Assembly (NCBI GenBank): GCA_017618195.1
Contig: JAFZUW010000036.1
Location: 1-46,295 of the forward strand
Reading direction: 5' to 3'
Length of the DNA: 46,295 nt
From: Lachnospiraceae bacterium
Lineage (GTDB): Bacteria > Bacillota > Clostridia > Lachnospirales > Lachnospiraceae
Under the pieces are notes generated by a model that ran no database searches, was not told where the DNA came from, and saw only the letters and a program-made list of their open reading frames with translations. This document shows positions 1-8,467 of the stretch, piece after piece. The number at the start of each line of letters is the position of its first letter. The stretch's first letter is position 1. A program made the position numbers and the translations under genes.

Positions 1-35
1 GGCTTTTCGGCACTTTTTAACCAACAAAAAAAGAT

Positions 36-101
36 AAGTCCGAGGCGGTCTGTGCCTCGGACTTTGTCTTCAGTCTGCGGCGCAGCCTCAAGGCTGCGCC
101 G
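36..101 (-). terminator. Tandem hairpins, terminator of the GH18 lipoprotein gene
   Basis: Two perfect hairpins follow the stop codon in the minus direction. The first (78-101, CGGCGCAGCC / GGCTGCGCCG with a 4-nt loop) has no U-run. The second (36-64, AAGTCCGAGGC / GCCTCGGACTT) is followed on the minus strand by an U-rich stretch (A-run at 26-32 on the plus strand), so it is the likely intrinsic terminator. Nothing codable is seen in bases 1-35. Confidence 0.8.
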
Positions 102-128
102 TATTTCATTTCATCGTTTTTCAATCCG

Positions 129-1814
129 TTAATAGCGGTTCAGCAGATCCCAGACGTCCGAAGACTCCAGTCCGAGTTTCCAACCGGCATATCCCGCCAG
201 CTTCAGGTCATTGATCAGATTCAGCTTATATTCCAGGCTTGTAACGTCCTCCAGCCAGAGCTGGTACTTGACTGCCTTCTTGTCCTTGCCCTTCGTATAC
301 TCGAAATAATACTGCTTCAGTTCATCGTTCCAGACAGGCTGCGCGTTGGCGCGCGCGGTCTCGGCGATTTTGCTCATGCCGTTGTCCTCAAGCGTTACCT
401 TGCCTTCCGCATCGGTCATCCACATACGGTTGTAAAGCGGAATGCCGAGTACGATCTTCTCGTTCGGAATAAGTGCGGCCGCATTGTTCATGGACATCTG
501 AACCCATGGGAACGAAGCAACCGAACCGGCTTCGGAACCCTTGTAATGCTCATCGTATGCCATGAAGATCACATAGTCGAGGATGTCGCCCTGATCGGCG
601 AGCTGGTACTGCGCTTTGCCGGCATTCGGTACGAAGTTGTCCACGGAAAGCGTCAGGTGATGCTGTCTGCAAAGCAGATACAGCTCACGGATAAACTGAA
701 TGTAATGAGGTCCGGAATCCTTCGTGATAAACTCGAAGTCCAGGTTAATACCGTCGGCGCCGACCCGAACCACTTCGTTCACAAGATTGTTTGCAAGATT
801 GTTCCGGGACTCGGTTTTCGAAAGTACGTCATAGCCTTTGACGTCGGCTGCGAAGTCGCTGCAAAGCGCCCAGACCTGAATGCCGCGGCTGTGCGCCTCT
901 TCCACATACGAAGCGTTCGCAAAGGAAGTAATGGCGCCGTTCACGTCCTTGAAGTCAAACCAGGTCGGTGAAATGACGTTGATCCCCTTCGTGTTCTGAA
1001 GCGCCGCGCGGAGTTCCGTTCCGCCCTGCGCCGCCCACATCTGATGCCACATCAGGCGAACATGCTCCACGGGCGTGTACCGCTCGTAATTCTTCGTGCT
1101 TGCATAAAGCATCGTCTGGGTTTCCGTCCCGATGTCCATCTGGGATACATATCCGGTCATTCCGTCGATCGTTGATACCGGCAGATACCCGTTCTGCGCG
1201 CTGCCGGTCCGGACAAGCTGCTCGCCGTCCTTCAGTTTCGTTACGATATCCTTCTGCATCGATGCGCCGAGCCGGATCACCGTATCCTTATTCGCCTGCA
1301 CGGTCGTGAGGCTTACTCCGTTCCGGTACAAAACGATCCGCTGCGGTTCGGTCAGAACCCGCGTATTTACGTCGGAATATTTCTGGAATATGCCGACCTC
1401 CACATACAATACTCCGTCAAATGTGCGGAGCAGCGCCGTTTCATCTTTGATTGCCGCGCCGTTCTCGGTATGACTCGTTTCGTTCGGCCAGAAATACAGT
1501 ATTCCGGTCGGTGTCGTGATAATCATCTGCGACTCGTCGCGGTTGTAATAAAAGCGGGTGTCCAGACTCTTGGCAATACTGTAAGGAAGGTAAATGTGTC
1601 CGTTGCTCCGGATCGCGCGGCTGTCGTTCACGACGCCGTCAACCACGATGATGAACAGGTCATCGGACAGCTTATAATACTCCTTCAGATTGGCGTTCTC
1701 GGTAGACGCTTTCGCGCCTTTATCTCCATGGTCTCCGCCCGCTCCCCTGTCGATTGCGCAACCGGTAAGACAGAGCAGGATAAGACCGATCAGAATCAAA
1801 TATGTTCTTCTCAT
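129..1814 (-). CDS. Lipoprotein with SH3-like and glycoside hydrolase family 18 domains
   Basis: The predicted product is a 561-residue lipoprotein. The start at 1814 is chosen because GGAGG lies 5 nt upstream and because it gives a proper signal peptide with the lipobox LTGC (Cys19 would be lipidated). Residues about 50-170 resemble the copper-amine-oxidase-N-like domain of Firmicute cell-wall proteins, 175-230 an SH3-like domain, and 245-560 a GH18 TIM barrel. The GH18 signature reads DGINLDFE, so the catalytic Glu (about residue 361) is kept while one Asp of DxxDxDxE is Asn, as in YaaH/CotE-type spore and wall hydrolases. It probably sits on the outer face of the membrane and binds or cleaves peptidoglycan or another GlcNAc polymer. 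The exact substrate is unknown. It is monocistronic. Confidence 0.85.
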   Translation of the reverse strand: MRRTYLILIGLILLCLTGCAIDRGAGGDHGDKGAKASTENANLKEYYKLSDDLFIIVVDGVVNDSRAIRSNGHIYLPYSIAKSLDTRFYYNRDESQMIITTPTGILYFWPNETSHTENGAAIKDETALLRTFDGVLYVEVGIFQKYSDVNTRVLTEPQRIVLYRNGVSLTTVQANKDTVIRLGASMQKDIVTKLKDGEQLVRTGSAQNGYLPVSTIDGMTGYVSQMDIGTETQTMLYASTKNYERYTPVEHVRLMWHQMWAAQGGTELRAALQNTKGINVISPTWFDFKDVNGAITSFANASYVEEAHSRGIQVWALCSDFAADVKGYDVLSKTESRNNLANNLVNEVVRVGADGINLDFEFITKDSGPHYIQFIRELYLLCRQHHLTLSVDNFVPNAGKAQYQLADQGDILDYVIFMAYDEHYKGSEAGSVASFPWVQMSMNNAAALIPNEKIVLGIPLYNRMWMTDAEGKVTLEDNGMSKIAETARANAQPVWNDELKQYYFEYTKGKDKKAVKYQLWLEDVTSLEYKLNLINDLKLAGYAGWKLGLESSDVWDLLNRY

Positions 1815-2356
1815 CTTCCCCTCCGGATAAGTTTTCAGCAGTACCACTATACCACATCTTGTACGGAAAAGGAAGAAGTATTCTACACATTCCCTCCTTC
1901 GGAGATGACCGCACGATAGTATGTGTGCAAACGGTATTTCCCTGTAGCGGTCTCCCCGTTCGGAAGGATTGTTGTCGCAGGTGCTCTTACGATCGCATAT
2001 TACAACCGTCTATGCGAAAGATTCCGTTTCAGATAAGAGATTCCCGTCCGCAGTATATTTATCCATATTCCCGGAACCGTTTTTTCGTAACGTTTCATCT
2101 TCAGAAACCCGCCACACATACAGTATAGAAAACCGCCCGAAAGGTGTCTATTGACAAGTTACACAGCCTTTTTTCTTCTTTTCCGCAATTTGCCGAAACG
2201 CACGTCTTCGTGTACGCTTCGGGGCGGTCATATTTCACAAAAAGTTCATTGACTTTAGTACATATTTACCTTATACTTCAAGTACCTTAGATGGTATAAT
2301 AAGGATAGGGAGAATATCCCGATCCGCAAACATTTCATAGGAAAGGAGCCGGGCTT
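1815..2356. other. Divergent intergenic region, GH18 lipoprotein / mecA
   Basis: This 542-bp gap holds the start regions of the lipoprotein gene (minus) and mecA (plus). For the minus gene an extended -10 (TGGTATAGT on the minus strand, 1846-1854) is visible without a clear -35. A long imperfect hairpin lies at about 2192-2221 (CCGAA...TTCGG around CACG-TCTT-CGTG) with no U-run. Short open frames across 1850-2150 have no ribosome sites and no recognisable protein features, so I call no gene here. Confidence 0.5.
2249..2277 (+). promoter_or_regulatory. Sigma-A-type promoter of mecA
   Basis: TTGACT (2249-2254), 17 nt, TATACT (2272-2277). A second -10-like TATAAT at 2295-2300 lacks a matching -35. 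The leader to the ATG at 2357 is about 70 nt and ends in an AAAGGAG ribosome site. Confidence 0.75.
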
Positions 2357-3094
2357 ATGAAGATTGAAAAAATCAGTGATAACCAGATTCGTTGCACCTT
2401 GAATCCCCAGGACCTGCGGGAACGTCACCTGAAACTCAGTGAGTTTGCCTATGGCTCCGGCAAGGCAAAGGAACTGTTCAGCGACATGATGGAGAAAGCA
2501 TCGGAGGAGTTCAATTTCGAAGTGGATAACTCTCCGCTTATGATCGAAGCGATTCCGACCTCTCCCGAATCCCTGATTCTGATCATCACCAAGGTTGAGA
2601 ATCCCGAGGAACTGGACGCGCGTTTTTCCACATTTACCCCTTACAGGAAAGAAGACGGTGACGAGGACGATGACATCGTTTCGGACGAAGCGCAGGCTGC
2701 CCCGACACTGCTTGATTCTTCCATGCTTGACATGCTCAAAAAGCGTCTCACGGAGAGCTCCCGCAAGGATGACCTTCCCGACGCCCCGCTTCCGGAGCTG
2801 AGCATTTCCGAGCTGAAAGTATTCCGTTTCCGCACGCTTGACCATCTGATCGCATTTGCCAAGTCCGTGCAGAGCTTCTATAACGGAAAGGCAACCCTTT
2901 ATCACAACGGTAAGGATCGTTCCTATCTGCTCTGTGTCTTCCTTGAGGGCAATTCGGCAACGGATTTCAACCGCATCTGCAATATCGCATGCGAATATGC
3001 GGAGATGCTTCAAAAGGCCAACGTGCCTTATTACAAAGAACATTATACCTGCCTTATGACCGGCGACGTCATTAAACAGCTCGCAGAATTCTGA
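2357..3094 (+). CDS. mecA: MecA-family adaptor protein for ClpC
   Basis: The 245-residue protein has the MecA layout: an N-terminal substrate-binding domain (1-95, starting MKIEKISDNQIRCTL), a linker, and a C-terminal ClpC-binding domain (about 145-245). MecA proteins deliver substrates such as competence regulators to the ClpC-ClpP protease and help assemble the ClpC hexamer. The linker (about 97-115) is strongly acidic. AAAGGAG lies upstream of the start. The next gene begins 39 nt downstream on the same strand and is probably cotranscribed. Which substrates are used here cannot be read from sequence. Confidence 0.9.
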   Translation: MKIEKISDNQIRCTLNPQDLRERHLKLSEFAYGSGKAKELFSDMMEKASEEFNFEVDNSPLMIEAIPTSPESLILIITKVENPEELDARFSTFTPYRKEDGDEDDDIVSDEAQAAPTLLDSSMLDMLKKRLTESSRKDDLPDAPLPELSISELKVFRFRTLDHLIAFAKSVQSFYNGKATLYHNGKDRSYLLCVFLEGNSATDFNRICNIACEYAEMLQKANVPYYKEHYTCLMTGDVIKQLAEF

Positions 3095-3133
3095 CCGGGC
3101 AAGAAGCCCGCGTCCATCAGGAGGGAGAAGATT

Positions 3134-4750
3134 ATGGACCGGAAACGTCCGATTCTTGGCAACAAGATCTACCTTTATCTTACCGAGTTTTTCGCAGGAA
3201 TGTCCGTTATGGCAGTGGAATTAGGCGCAAGTCGTTTACTTGCGCCTTATTTTAGTTCATCCCAGATCGTATGGACAATCATTATCGGAACCATCATGAT
3301 AGCGATGGCACTCGGAAACATTTACGGAGGCCGGAGCGCCGACAGGAATCCGAATCCCGACCGTCTTTACGGACGGATCATCATCGCGGCAATCTGGATT
3401 GCCCTGATCCCCGTGGTCGGCAAATACATCATCGTTGCCATTTCGGCATTTCTCATCCTGTCCGTCAACAGCAACTTCCTGATCATCTCGGGTTTCGTTA
3501 CCTGCATGGTGATCTTCGTATTTCCCCTCTTCCTGCTCGGAACGGTTACGCCTTCCCTCGTGAAATACACGATGGACAGTCTGAATGACAGCGGCCGCAC
3601 CGTCGGCAATCTGAACGCATTCAATACCGTCGGCAGCATCATCGGCACATTTGTCCCGACCTTTATCAGCATCCCGACCGTCGGCACGGCGATCACGTTC
3701 CTCGTGTTCGGCGGAATTCTTCTGACGCTCTCGCTGATCTATTTCATCAGCTCGCACATTTCGATCAAAAAGATGAAGAAGGTTCCGGTTTCCTTCGTGA
3801 TCTTCATCCTGTGCTGCATCTTCGGTCACAGCGACAGCTTCGCGTTTTGGAACGACGATCTGATCTACGAAGGCGAATCCGTATACAACTACCTTCAGGT
3901 TTATGAAGACGAGTACGAGATTTCCCTTTCCACCAACGTTCTGTTCGGCGTGCAGTCTGTTTACGAAAAGCAGCGTATGATGACAGGCGCTTATTACGAC
4001 TATGCGATGGCCGCTCCGGTCATGGCCGGACTGCCGGAAAAGGGAAACGTCAGCGCGCTTGTTCTCGGAATGGGAACGGGCACATTTGCCACCCAGTGCG
4101 GTCGCTATTTCACCGGCATTGATTTTACGGGCGTGGAGATTGATGAGAAGATCACCGACCTTGCGCACAAATACTTTCACCTCTCGGAAGACATTCCGGT
4201 CATCACTTACGACGGGCGCGCGTATCTGAACGCGATCGACGACAAATACGACGTAATCATGGTGGATGCGTATCAGGACATCACGATTCCGTTTCAGATG
4301 TCATCGGTTGAGTTCTTCACACTCGTGCGCGACCATCTGACGGACGACGGCGTCATGGTTGTCAACTTCAACATGCGCGGCAACAGTTCCGTAAGCATCA
4401 ATGAATATCTGTCCGACACGATCGCTTCGGTCTTTCCGGAAGTCCGCATCCTCGACGTTCCGACCAATTCAAACTGCGTTCTTTACGCCATGAAAAAAAA
4501 TACGATGATGGAGAGCTTCACGAGAAACGCGGCGCTGATCGACGATCCCGAACTGTCCGCTCTCTTCGACCGCGTGAAAGAGCTTGTTCGGGAATATAAG
4601 GGCGGAAACAAGATCATGACCGATGACAAGGCTCCCGTAGAGCTGCTCGGCATGAAGGTTATCGATACGATGATCTCCGATGAAGTTTCCTACTATAAGG
4701 AGATTTATAAGAAGGAAGGTCTGAAGGGACTTCTCAGGGCTCTGCAGTAA
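3134..4750 (+). CDS. Membrane-anchored spermidine synthase-like protein
   Basis: This 538-residue protein joins an N-terminal membrane region (about 10-235, six or more hydrophobic segments) to a C-terminal Rossmann methyltransferase-like domain of the spermidine synthase family. The nucleotide site is visible as VLGMGTGTFA (310-319), the acidic GVEIDE at the end of beta-2, DGRAYL, and VDAYQ. The layout matches the 'fused MFS/spermidine synthase' proteins common in bacteria, many of which have no proven substrate. Aminopropyl transfer from decarboxylated SAM is therefore possible but unproven. GGAGGGAG precedes the ATG. It follows mecA by 39 nt and ends before a bidirectional terminator. Confidence 0.8.
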   Translation: MDRKRPILGNKIYLYLTEFFAGMSVMAVELGASRLLAPYFSSSQIVWTIIIGTIMIAMALGNIYGGRSADRNPNPDRLYGRIIIAAIWIALIPVVGKYIIVAISAFLILSVNSNFLIISGFVTCMVIFVFPLFLLGTVTPSLVKYTMDSLNDSGRTVGNLNAFNTVGSIIGTFVPTFISIPTVGTAITFLVFGGILLTLSLIYFISSHISIKKMKKVPVSFVIFILCCIFGHSDSFAFWNDDLIYEGESVYNYLQVYEDEYEISLSTNVLFGVQSVYEKQRMMTGAYYDYAMAAPVMAGLPEKGNVSALVLGMGTGTFATQCGRYFTGIDFTGVEIDEKITDLAHKYFHLSEDIPVITYDGRAYLNAIDDKYDVIMVDAYQDITIPFQMSSVEFFTLVRDHLTDDGVMVVNFNMRGNSSVSINEYLSDTIASVFPEVRILDVPTNSNCVLYAMKKNTMMESFTRNAALIDDPELSALFDRVKELVREYKGGNKIMTDDKAPVELLGMKVIDTMISDEVSYYKEIYKKEGLKGLLRALQ

Positions 4751-4767
4751 AGCTTGAAGGGGCTTTC

Positions 4768-4850
4768 ATGGTTCTCCCCGGTAAGTGTACGGAGTTCTTC
4801 CAAAGACTATCCGGTGAAGTGTGCACAGTTCTTCCGATGGCTCTCTGATA
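4768..4850. repeat. Degenerate 34-bp tandem repeat
   Basis: Just after the spermidine-synthase-like gene, two adjacent 34-bp units (4768-4801 and 4802-4835) share the core CCGGT-AAGTGT and end in GTTCTTCC. A third, truncated and diverged unit (about 4836-4850 onward) repeats TGGCTCT...AATGTAAGAAC. A 34-bp period is not a multiple of three, so this is not protein-repeat DNA. Confidence 0.6.
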
Positions 4851-4870
4851 AATGTAAGAACATAAAAATA

Positions 4871-4904
4871 CCGGCAGGATTGATTCCTGCCGGCTTTTCT
4901 CTTT
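4871..4904 (+). terminator. Bidirectional intrinsic terminator
   Basis: Perfect 8-bp stem CCGGCAGG / CCTGCCGG (4871-4878 and 4886-4893) followed by CTTTTCTCTTTT on the plus strand. The minus strand also has a U-rich exit (TATTTTTATG), so it can end the mecA operon and the convergent araC-type gene. Confidence 0.9.
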
Positions 4905-4969
4905 TCTCATGCCCGTTTCCGGGCTTTCAACGGGATGCCTGCGCACCCGTTCTTTCCGGGACGCTTTTT

Positions 4970-5755
4970 CTAATGTGCCGCCCGGTATTCGCTCGGGGTC
5001 ATGCCCGTCACGTTTTTAAACTGTCTCATGAAATAAAACTCATTCTGATATCCGCAACTCGCGGAAATCTCGCGAAGCGGAAGTCTCGTCGCCTTCAGCA
5101 GCTTCTTCGAATAATTGATACGGGACGTGATCACATCGAGCGAGATCTGCGTGCCGAACATATTCTTATACATGTGCTGAAGTCCCGAGCGGCTCAGCCC
5201 GAGTTTCGCAGCCATATCGTCAACCGAACCGATTCCTTCGGGGTGGGAATAAATCTCCACGCGAAGCTGGTTCAGTAACGTTGCCTTGGCTCTTGAGTAG
5301 CCCTGATTCTTGTTCTCGGCGTCTTTTGAGAGACGTGCGAGCTGCATGCAAAGCATCCGCATGATCAGCGCTTCCATCTCCACATGAAGACGGTCCGCCA
5401 GATAATGCTCAAAATGCGTTGTATGAAGAATCTCGTTTAATTCTTCCGATTCGGTATACGGAACCGGTTTGTCAAAGCGGAGTCCGGTCTTCTCCATCCA
5501 CGGAACGTCGTCTCCGTGCGTATAGAATCCGATCCAGTCGATCAGCATGTTTCCGCGGATCGCGCCGAAAATAACCGGCGTATCCGGTCTCAGAAGAACA
5601 TAAGACGGCTTCCGGATCTCAACCGAGTCGCCGTTTATTTCAAAACGCGCTCTCGACTTGATCAATACCAAAAGCCAGAAACCCATTCCGTTGGAACGGT
5701 TTTCTTCGAATTCTTTACCGAACGACCCATTGACTCCAATGTCGCATATCCACAT
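4970..5755 (-). CDS. AraC-family transcriptional regulator
   Basis: The 261-residue protein has a cupin-like N-terminal sensor region (about 1-140) and a C-terminal AraC/XylS double helix-turn-helix (about 160-258). The second helix region carries the family signature around SCGYQNEFYFMRQFKNVTGM, ending TPSEYR. Members usually activate carbohydrate or stress genes after binding a small ligand. GGGAGG lies 11 nt before the ATG. It is downstream of the DUF1858 gene on the same strand with a 124-bp gap. No target operon is adjacent, so the ligand cannot be guessed. Confidence 0.88.
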   Translation of the reverse strand: MWICDIGVNGSFGKEFEENRSNGMGFWLLVLIKSRARFEINGDSVEIRKPSYVLLRPDTPVIFGAIRGNMLIDWIGFYTHGDDVPWMEKTGLRFDKPVPYTESEELNEILHTTHFEHYLADRLHVEMEALIMRMLCMQLARLSKDAENKNQGYSRAKATLLNQLRVEIYSHPEGIGSVDDMAAKLGLSRSGLQHMYKNMFGTQISLDVITSRINYSKKLLKATRLPLREISASCGYQNEFYFMRQFKNVTGMTPSEYRAAH

Positions 5756-5879
5756 TTTCCTTATTTCCTCCCACGTAACAACTGCTTAGTCACATTGCGC
5801 TTTCCCTGATAAGTGCTTTCCCCGCATGTTCATCCCTGCATGCGTTCTCTCTTATACCTGCACAGACTTTGATCACACA

Positions 5880-6086
5880 TTAAGCCTGTGCGCTTTTCAG
5901 ATATTCGTTGATCTTGTCAACAAGCTCATCGGCATTGATTCCGTGAACCATGCATGCCTGCTCGATGCTCTCTCCCTGCGCGGAAGGACATCCTACGCAG
6001 TGCATACCCGCGTCCATCAAAATCTCAACAATGTTAAAGTCGATGCGAATAATTTCGCCGATTTTCATGTCTTTTGTAACCATCAT
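5880..6086 (-). CDS. DUF1858 small redox-disulfide protein
   Basis: The 68-residue protein matches the DUF1858 / hybrid-cluster-protein-associated redox disulfide family: a short helical domain with a conserved HCVGCPSA motif (Cys30, Cys33) and Cys45. Family members are found beside redox and iron-sulfur proteins in anaerobes, sometimes as domains of larger oxidoreductases; the role is not settled. The start may be 6086 or the next Met at 6083; AAAAGGAG lies just upstream. It is transcribed divergently from the ferredoxin gene, which suggests a shared redox context. Confidence 0.85.
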   Translation of the reverse strand: MMVTKDMKIGEIIRIDFNIVEILMDAGMHCVGCPSAQGESIEQACMVHGINADELVDKINEYLKSAQA

Positions 6087-6116
6087 TTTTCTCCTTTTCG
6101 GTCGTATTCCGTAATG

Positions 6117-6145
6117 ATTATAGCGATTTCATACCCATTCGTCAA
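6117..6145 (-). promoter_or_regulatory. Promoter of the DUF1858 gene
   Basis: On the minus strand TTGACG (6140-6145), 17 nt, TATAAT (6117-6122), then a 30-nt leader with AAAGGAG. This is a near-consensus sigma-A promoter. Confidence 0.85.
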
Positions 6146-6331
6146 GGTTCGTATGAAAATAATGTTATCTTCTGTGACGCATTTTATTGCATTGGATGAA
6201 AAATTCAAAAAAACAGCCGAATATCGGGCTTTCGTGATAAAAATTTTAAAGTCTAAATAGCTCCTTGGGAGCAGTATTGTGTATATAATTCCCGATTCTG
6301 TGATTCTTTCGTGACCGTTTTCTTTTTCCTC

Positions 6332-6360
6332 TTGCATTCGGTATCAATATGAAATATAAT
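6332..6360 (+). promoter_or_regulatory. Promoter of the ferredoxin gene
   Basis: TTGCAT (6332-6337), 17 nt, TATAAT (6355-6360). The region between the two divergent promoters (6146-6331) is AT-rich, carries a small GCTCC-TTG-GGAGC hairpin near 6260, and shows no convincing gene. Confidence 0.85.
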
Positions 6361-6416
6361 GTTTCTCGACGGAGAGATAACGTCAATAGTCAATATCCAT
6401 GAGGAGGAAATGTAAT

Positions 6417-6590
6417 ATGGCATATGTAATCGGTGACGCTTGCGTTTCTTGCGGTTCTTGCGCAGATGCCTGCCCCGTTGGCGCTATCAGCGAGGGAGAA
6501 GGCAAGTATGAAATCAATGCTGACGCATGCTTGGAGTGTGGCTCCTGTGCAGCTCAGTGTCCGATGTCTGCAATTACCGAAGGCGAATAA
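6417..6590 (+). CDS. 2[4Fe-4S] bacterial ferredoxin
   Basis: This 57-residue protein is a classic clostridial ferredoxin with two CxxCxxCxxxCP cluster motifs: Cys9/12/15/19 and Cys38/41/44/48. It carries low-potential electrons for anaerobic enzymes such as pyruvate:ferredoxin oxidoreductase and hydrogenases. The start at 6417 is preferred over an in-frame upstream ATG at 6399 because GAGGAGG sits 7-13 nt before it and the family begins MAY(V/K)I. It is monocistronic, with a consensus promoter and a perfect terminator, as expected for a highly expressed gene. Confidence 0.96.
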   Translation: MAYVIGDACVSCGSCADACPVGAISEGEGKYEINADACLECGSCAAQCPMSAITEGE

Positions 6591-6610
6591 TAAGAGTCGG
6601 AAATCAACAA

Positions 6611-6644
6611 GAAGCCGTTGCAATCGCAACGGCTTCTTTTTTTG
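6611..6644 (+). terminator. Ferredoxin gene terminator
   Basis: Perfect 11-bp stem GAAGCCGTTGC / GCAACGGCTTC (6611-6621, 6626-6636, 4-nt loop) followed by seven or more T. It also lies just beyond the stop of the convergent dnaB. Confidence 0.95.
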
Positions 6645-6659
6645 TTTCGTTATTCGGTT

Positions 6660-8018
6660 TTACTCGCTCCGCTCTTCGCGGTTTCCTTTGCTTCGGTCGA
6701 GGTTGACGAATCTTGTCAGATTTGCCACCCATCCGAGTTCGACGGTACCGATCGGACCGTTTCTCTGCTTACCGATGATTACCTCGGTAATGCCGGGCTT
6801 CTTCGAATCCTTATGATAATATTCATCACGATACAGAAACATTACAACGTCGGCATCCTGCTCGATGGCGCCGGAGTCACGCAGGTCGGAAAGAATCGGG
6901 CGCTTGTCGTCACGCTTCTCCACTTCTCGGGAAAGCTGTGAAAGCGCGATCACCGGACAGTTGATCTCACGTGCCAGCGCTTTGAGGGAACGGCTTATTT
7001 CAGAAACTTCCTGCTGTCTCGACTCGGCTCTGCGGCCTCCTGTCATCAGCTGCAGGTAGTCGATGATTACGAGCTTCAGGTCATGCTCAAGCTTCATCTT
7101 GCGGCACTTGGAACGGAGTTCCTGGATGGAGATACCGGGCGTATCGTCGATCATAAGCTTTGCCTGACCGAGCACACGCGCGCTTACAACCAGTTCATTC
7201 CAGTCGCTGTCCTCGAGATTACCGGTACGGATCTTCTGCGCATCCACGCGGGAATGCATCGCAAGAAGACGGTTTACAAGGGATACCGCATTCATCTCAA
7301 GGCTGAAGATCGCGGTCGGAACCTGATTCTTAACCGCAATGTAATCCGCAAGGTTTAAGACAAATGCCGTCTTACCCATGGAAGGTCTGGCGGCGATCAA
7401 TACAAGATCGGACGGCTGAAGACCCGCCGTCTTATAATCGAGATCCAGAAAGCCCGTCGCGATACCGGTAACCGTTCCTTTGTTCCGGTATGCCGCCTCG
7501 ACGTTCTGAATCGCCTGTACAACCACTTCTCCGATCGGGGTGATGTCCGTACGCTTCTGCTCCTGAAAGATCGAAAACAGCTCTTTCTCGGCGTTCTGGA
7601 ACAGATCGTCCGCATCCTGCTTGTTCAGATATGCGTTCTGCGTGATTTCCTCGGAAACCTTGATAAACCGGCGGAGTCTCGCCTTCTCGCGCACAATCTG
7701 CGCGTACTGGCGCACATTTGCCGAAGACGGTACGGAATCGAGCAGATTGCTCAGATACTCGAGCGAGCACATCTCATCGGGCAGCTGCTTTAAACGGAGA
7801 CGGTTCTGCACGGTCACAAGGTCCGCTTCCACCGATTCCGCATACAGTTCGCAAAGCGCCTGGAAGTATACTCCCATCGTCTTATCGTAAAAGTCTTCGG
7901 ATTTGAGAAGCTCCGAAGCCTGTTCGATTGCCTCACGGTCCATCATCATGGAACCGATCACGGAATGCTCCGCCTCCAGACTGTGCGGCGGCACCCGCTT
8001 GATTACGTTTTCATCCAT
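6660..8018 (-). CDS. dnaB: Replicative DNA helicase DnaB
   Basis: The 452-residue protein has the full DnaB architecture: an N-terminal primase-interacting helical domain (about 5-110), a linker helix, and a RecA-like ATPase. Walker A is RPSMGKTA (211-218), Walker B is around VIIDYLQLM (about 316-324), and the RDSGAIEQDADVV segment supplies the conserved arginine and sensor motifs. It unwinds DNA at the replication fork as a hexamer. The start codon lies 2 bp after the rplI stop, so it is translated with the gdpP-rplI-dnaB operon, an order conserved in Firmicutes. Confidence 0.97.
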   Translation of the reverse strand: MDENVIKRVPPHSLEAEHSVIGSMMMDREAIEQASELLKSEDFYDKTMGVYFQALCELYAESVEADLVTVQNRLRLKQLPDEMCSLEYLSNLLDSVPSSANVRQYAQIVREKARLRRFIKVSEEITQNAYLNKQDADDLFQNAEKELFSIFQEQKRTDITPIGEVVVQAIQNVEAAYRNKGTVTGIATGFLDLDYKTAGLQPSDLVLIAARPSMGKTAFVLNLADYIAVKNQVPTAIFSLEMNAVSLVNRLLAMHSRVDAQKIRTGNLEDSDWNELVVSARVLGQAKLMIDDTPGISIQELRSKCRKMKLEHDLKLVIIDYLQLMTGGRRAESRQQEVSEISRSLKALAREINCPVIALSQLSREVEKRDDKRPILSDLRDSGAIEQDADVVMFLYRDEYYHKDSKKPGITEVIIGKQRNGPIGTVELGWVANLTRFVNLDRSKGNREERSE

Positions 8019-8020
8019 CG

Positions 8021-8467
8021 TCAGATTCCTTCCACCTTGACGGTAAGTTCAGAGGTTACCTGCGGGTGAAGCTTCACGGCCGCGGAAAATGTGCCTTCGT
8101 TACGGATCGGATTCGCAATCGAGATCTTCTTCTTATCGATATCGAGTCCGAGCTGCTCCTTCATCGCTTCCGCGATTTCCTTTACGGAAACGGAACCGAA
8201 TACTCTTCCGTTCTCACCGGTCTTGATCCGTACGAGAACCGAACTTCCCTCGATCTTAGCGCCGAGCGCCTGCGCGGCCTCGAGCTGCTCTTTCTCAAGC
8301 TTTGCCTGAGCAGCCTTCTGCAGCTTCAGGTCGTTCAGGTTCTTCGCGTTGGCCTCTAACCCGAGCTTCTTCGGAAGAATAAAGTTTCTTGCGTATCCGT
8401 CGCTTACTTTCACGACCTCGCCCTTCTTACCGAGCGATTTCACATCCTGTAATAAAATCACTTCCAT
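8021..8467 (-). CDS. rplI: 50S ribosomal protein L9
   Basis: The 148-residue protein begins [19 protein letters not shown] with the L9 signature [16 protein letters not shown] (about 23-38), a long connecting helix and a C-terminal domain. This is the normal length. L9 binds domain V of 23S rRNA and limits frameshifting. It is directly adjacent to gdpP upstream and 2 bp from dnaB downstream. Confidence 0.97.
   Translation of the reverse strand: MEVILLQDVKSLGKKGEVVKVSDGYARNFILPKKLGLEANAKNLNDLKLQKAAQAKLEKEQLEAAQALGAKIEGSSVLVRIKTGENGRVFGSVSVKEIAEAMKEQLGLDIDKKKISIANPIRNEGTFSAAVKLHPQVTSELTVKVEGI

Noticed and set aside
1850-2154. Several overlapping short frames between the GH18 lipoprotein gene and mecA
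   Set aside because: They lack ribosome sites and recognisable motifs and overlap each other.
6083-6337. 84-codon frame on the minus strand
   Set aside because: It covers the divergent promoters, has no ribosome site and its composition follows AT-rich non-coding DNA.
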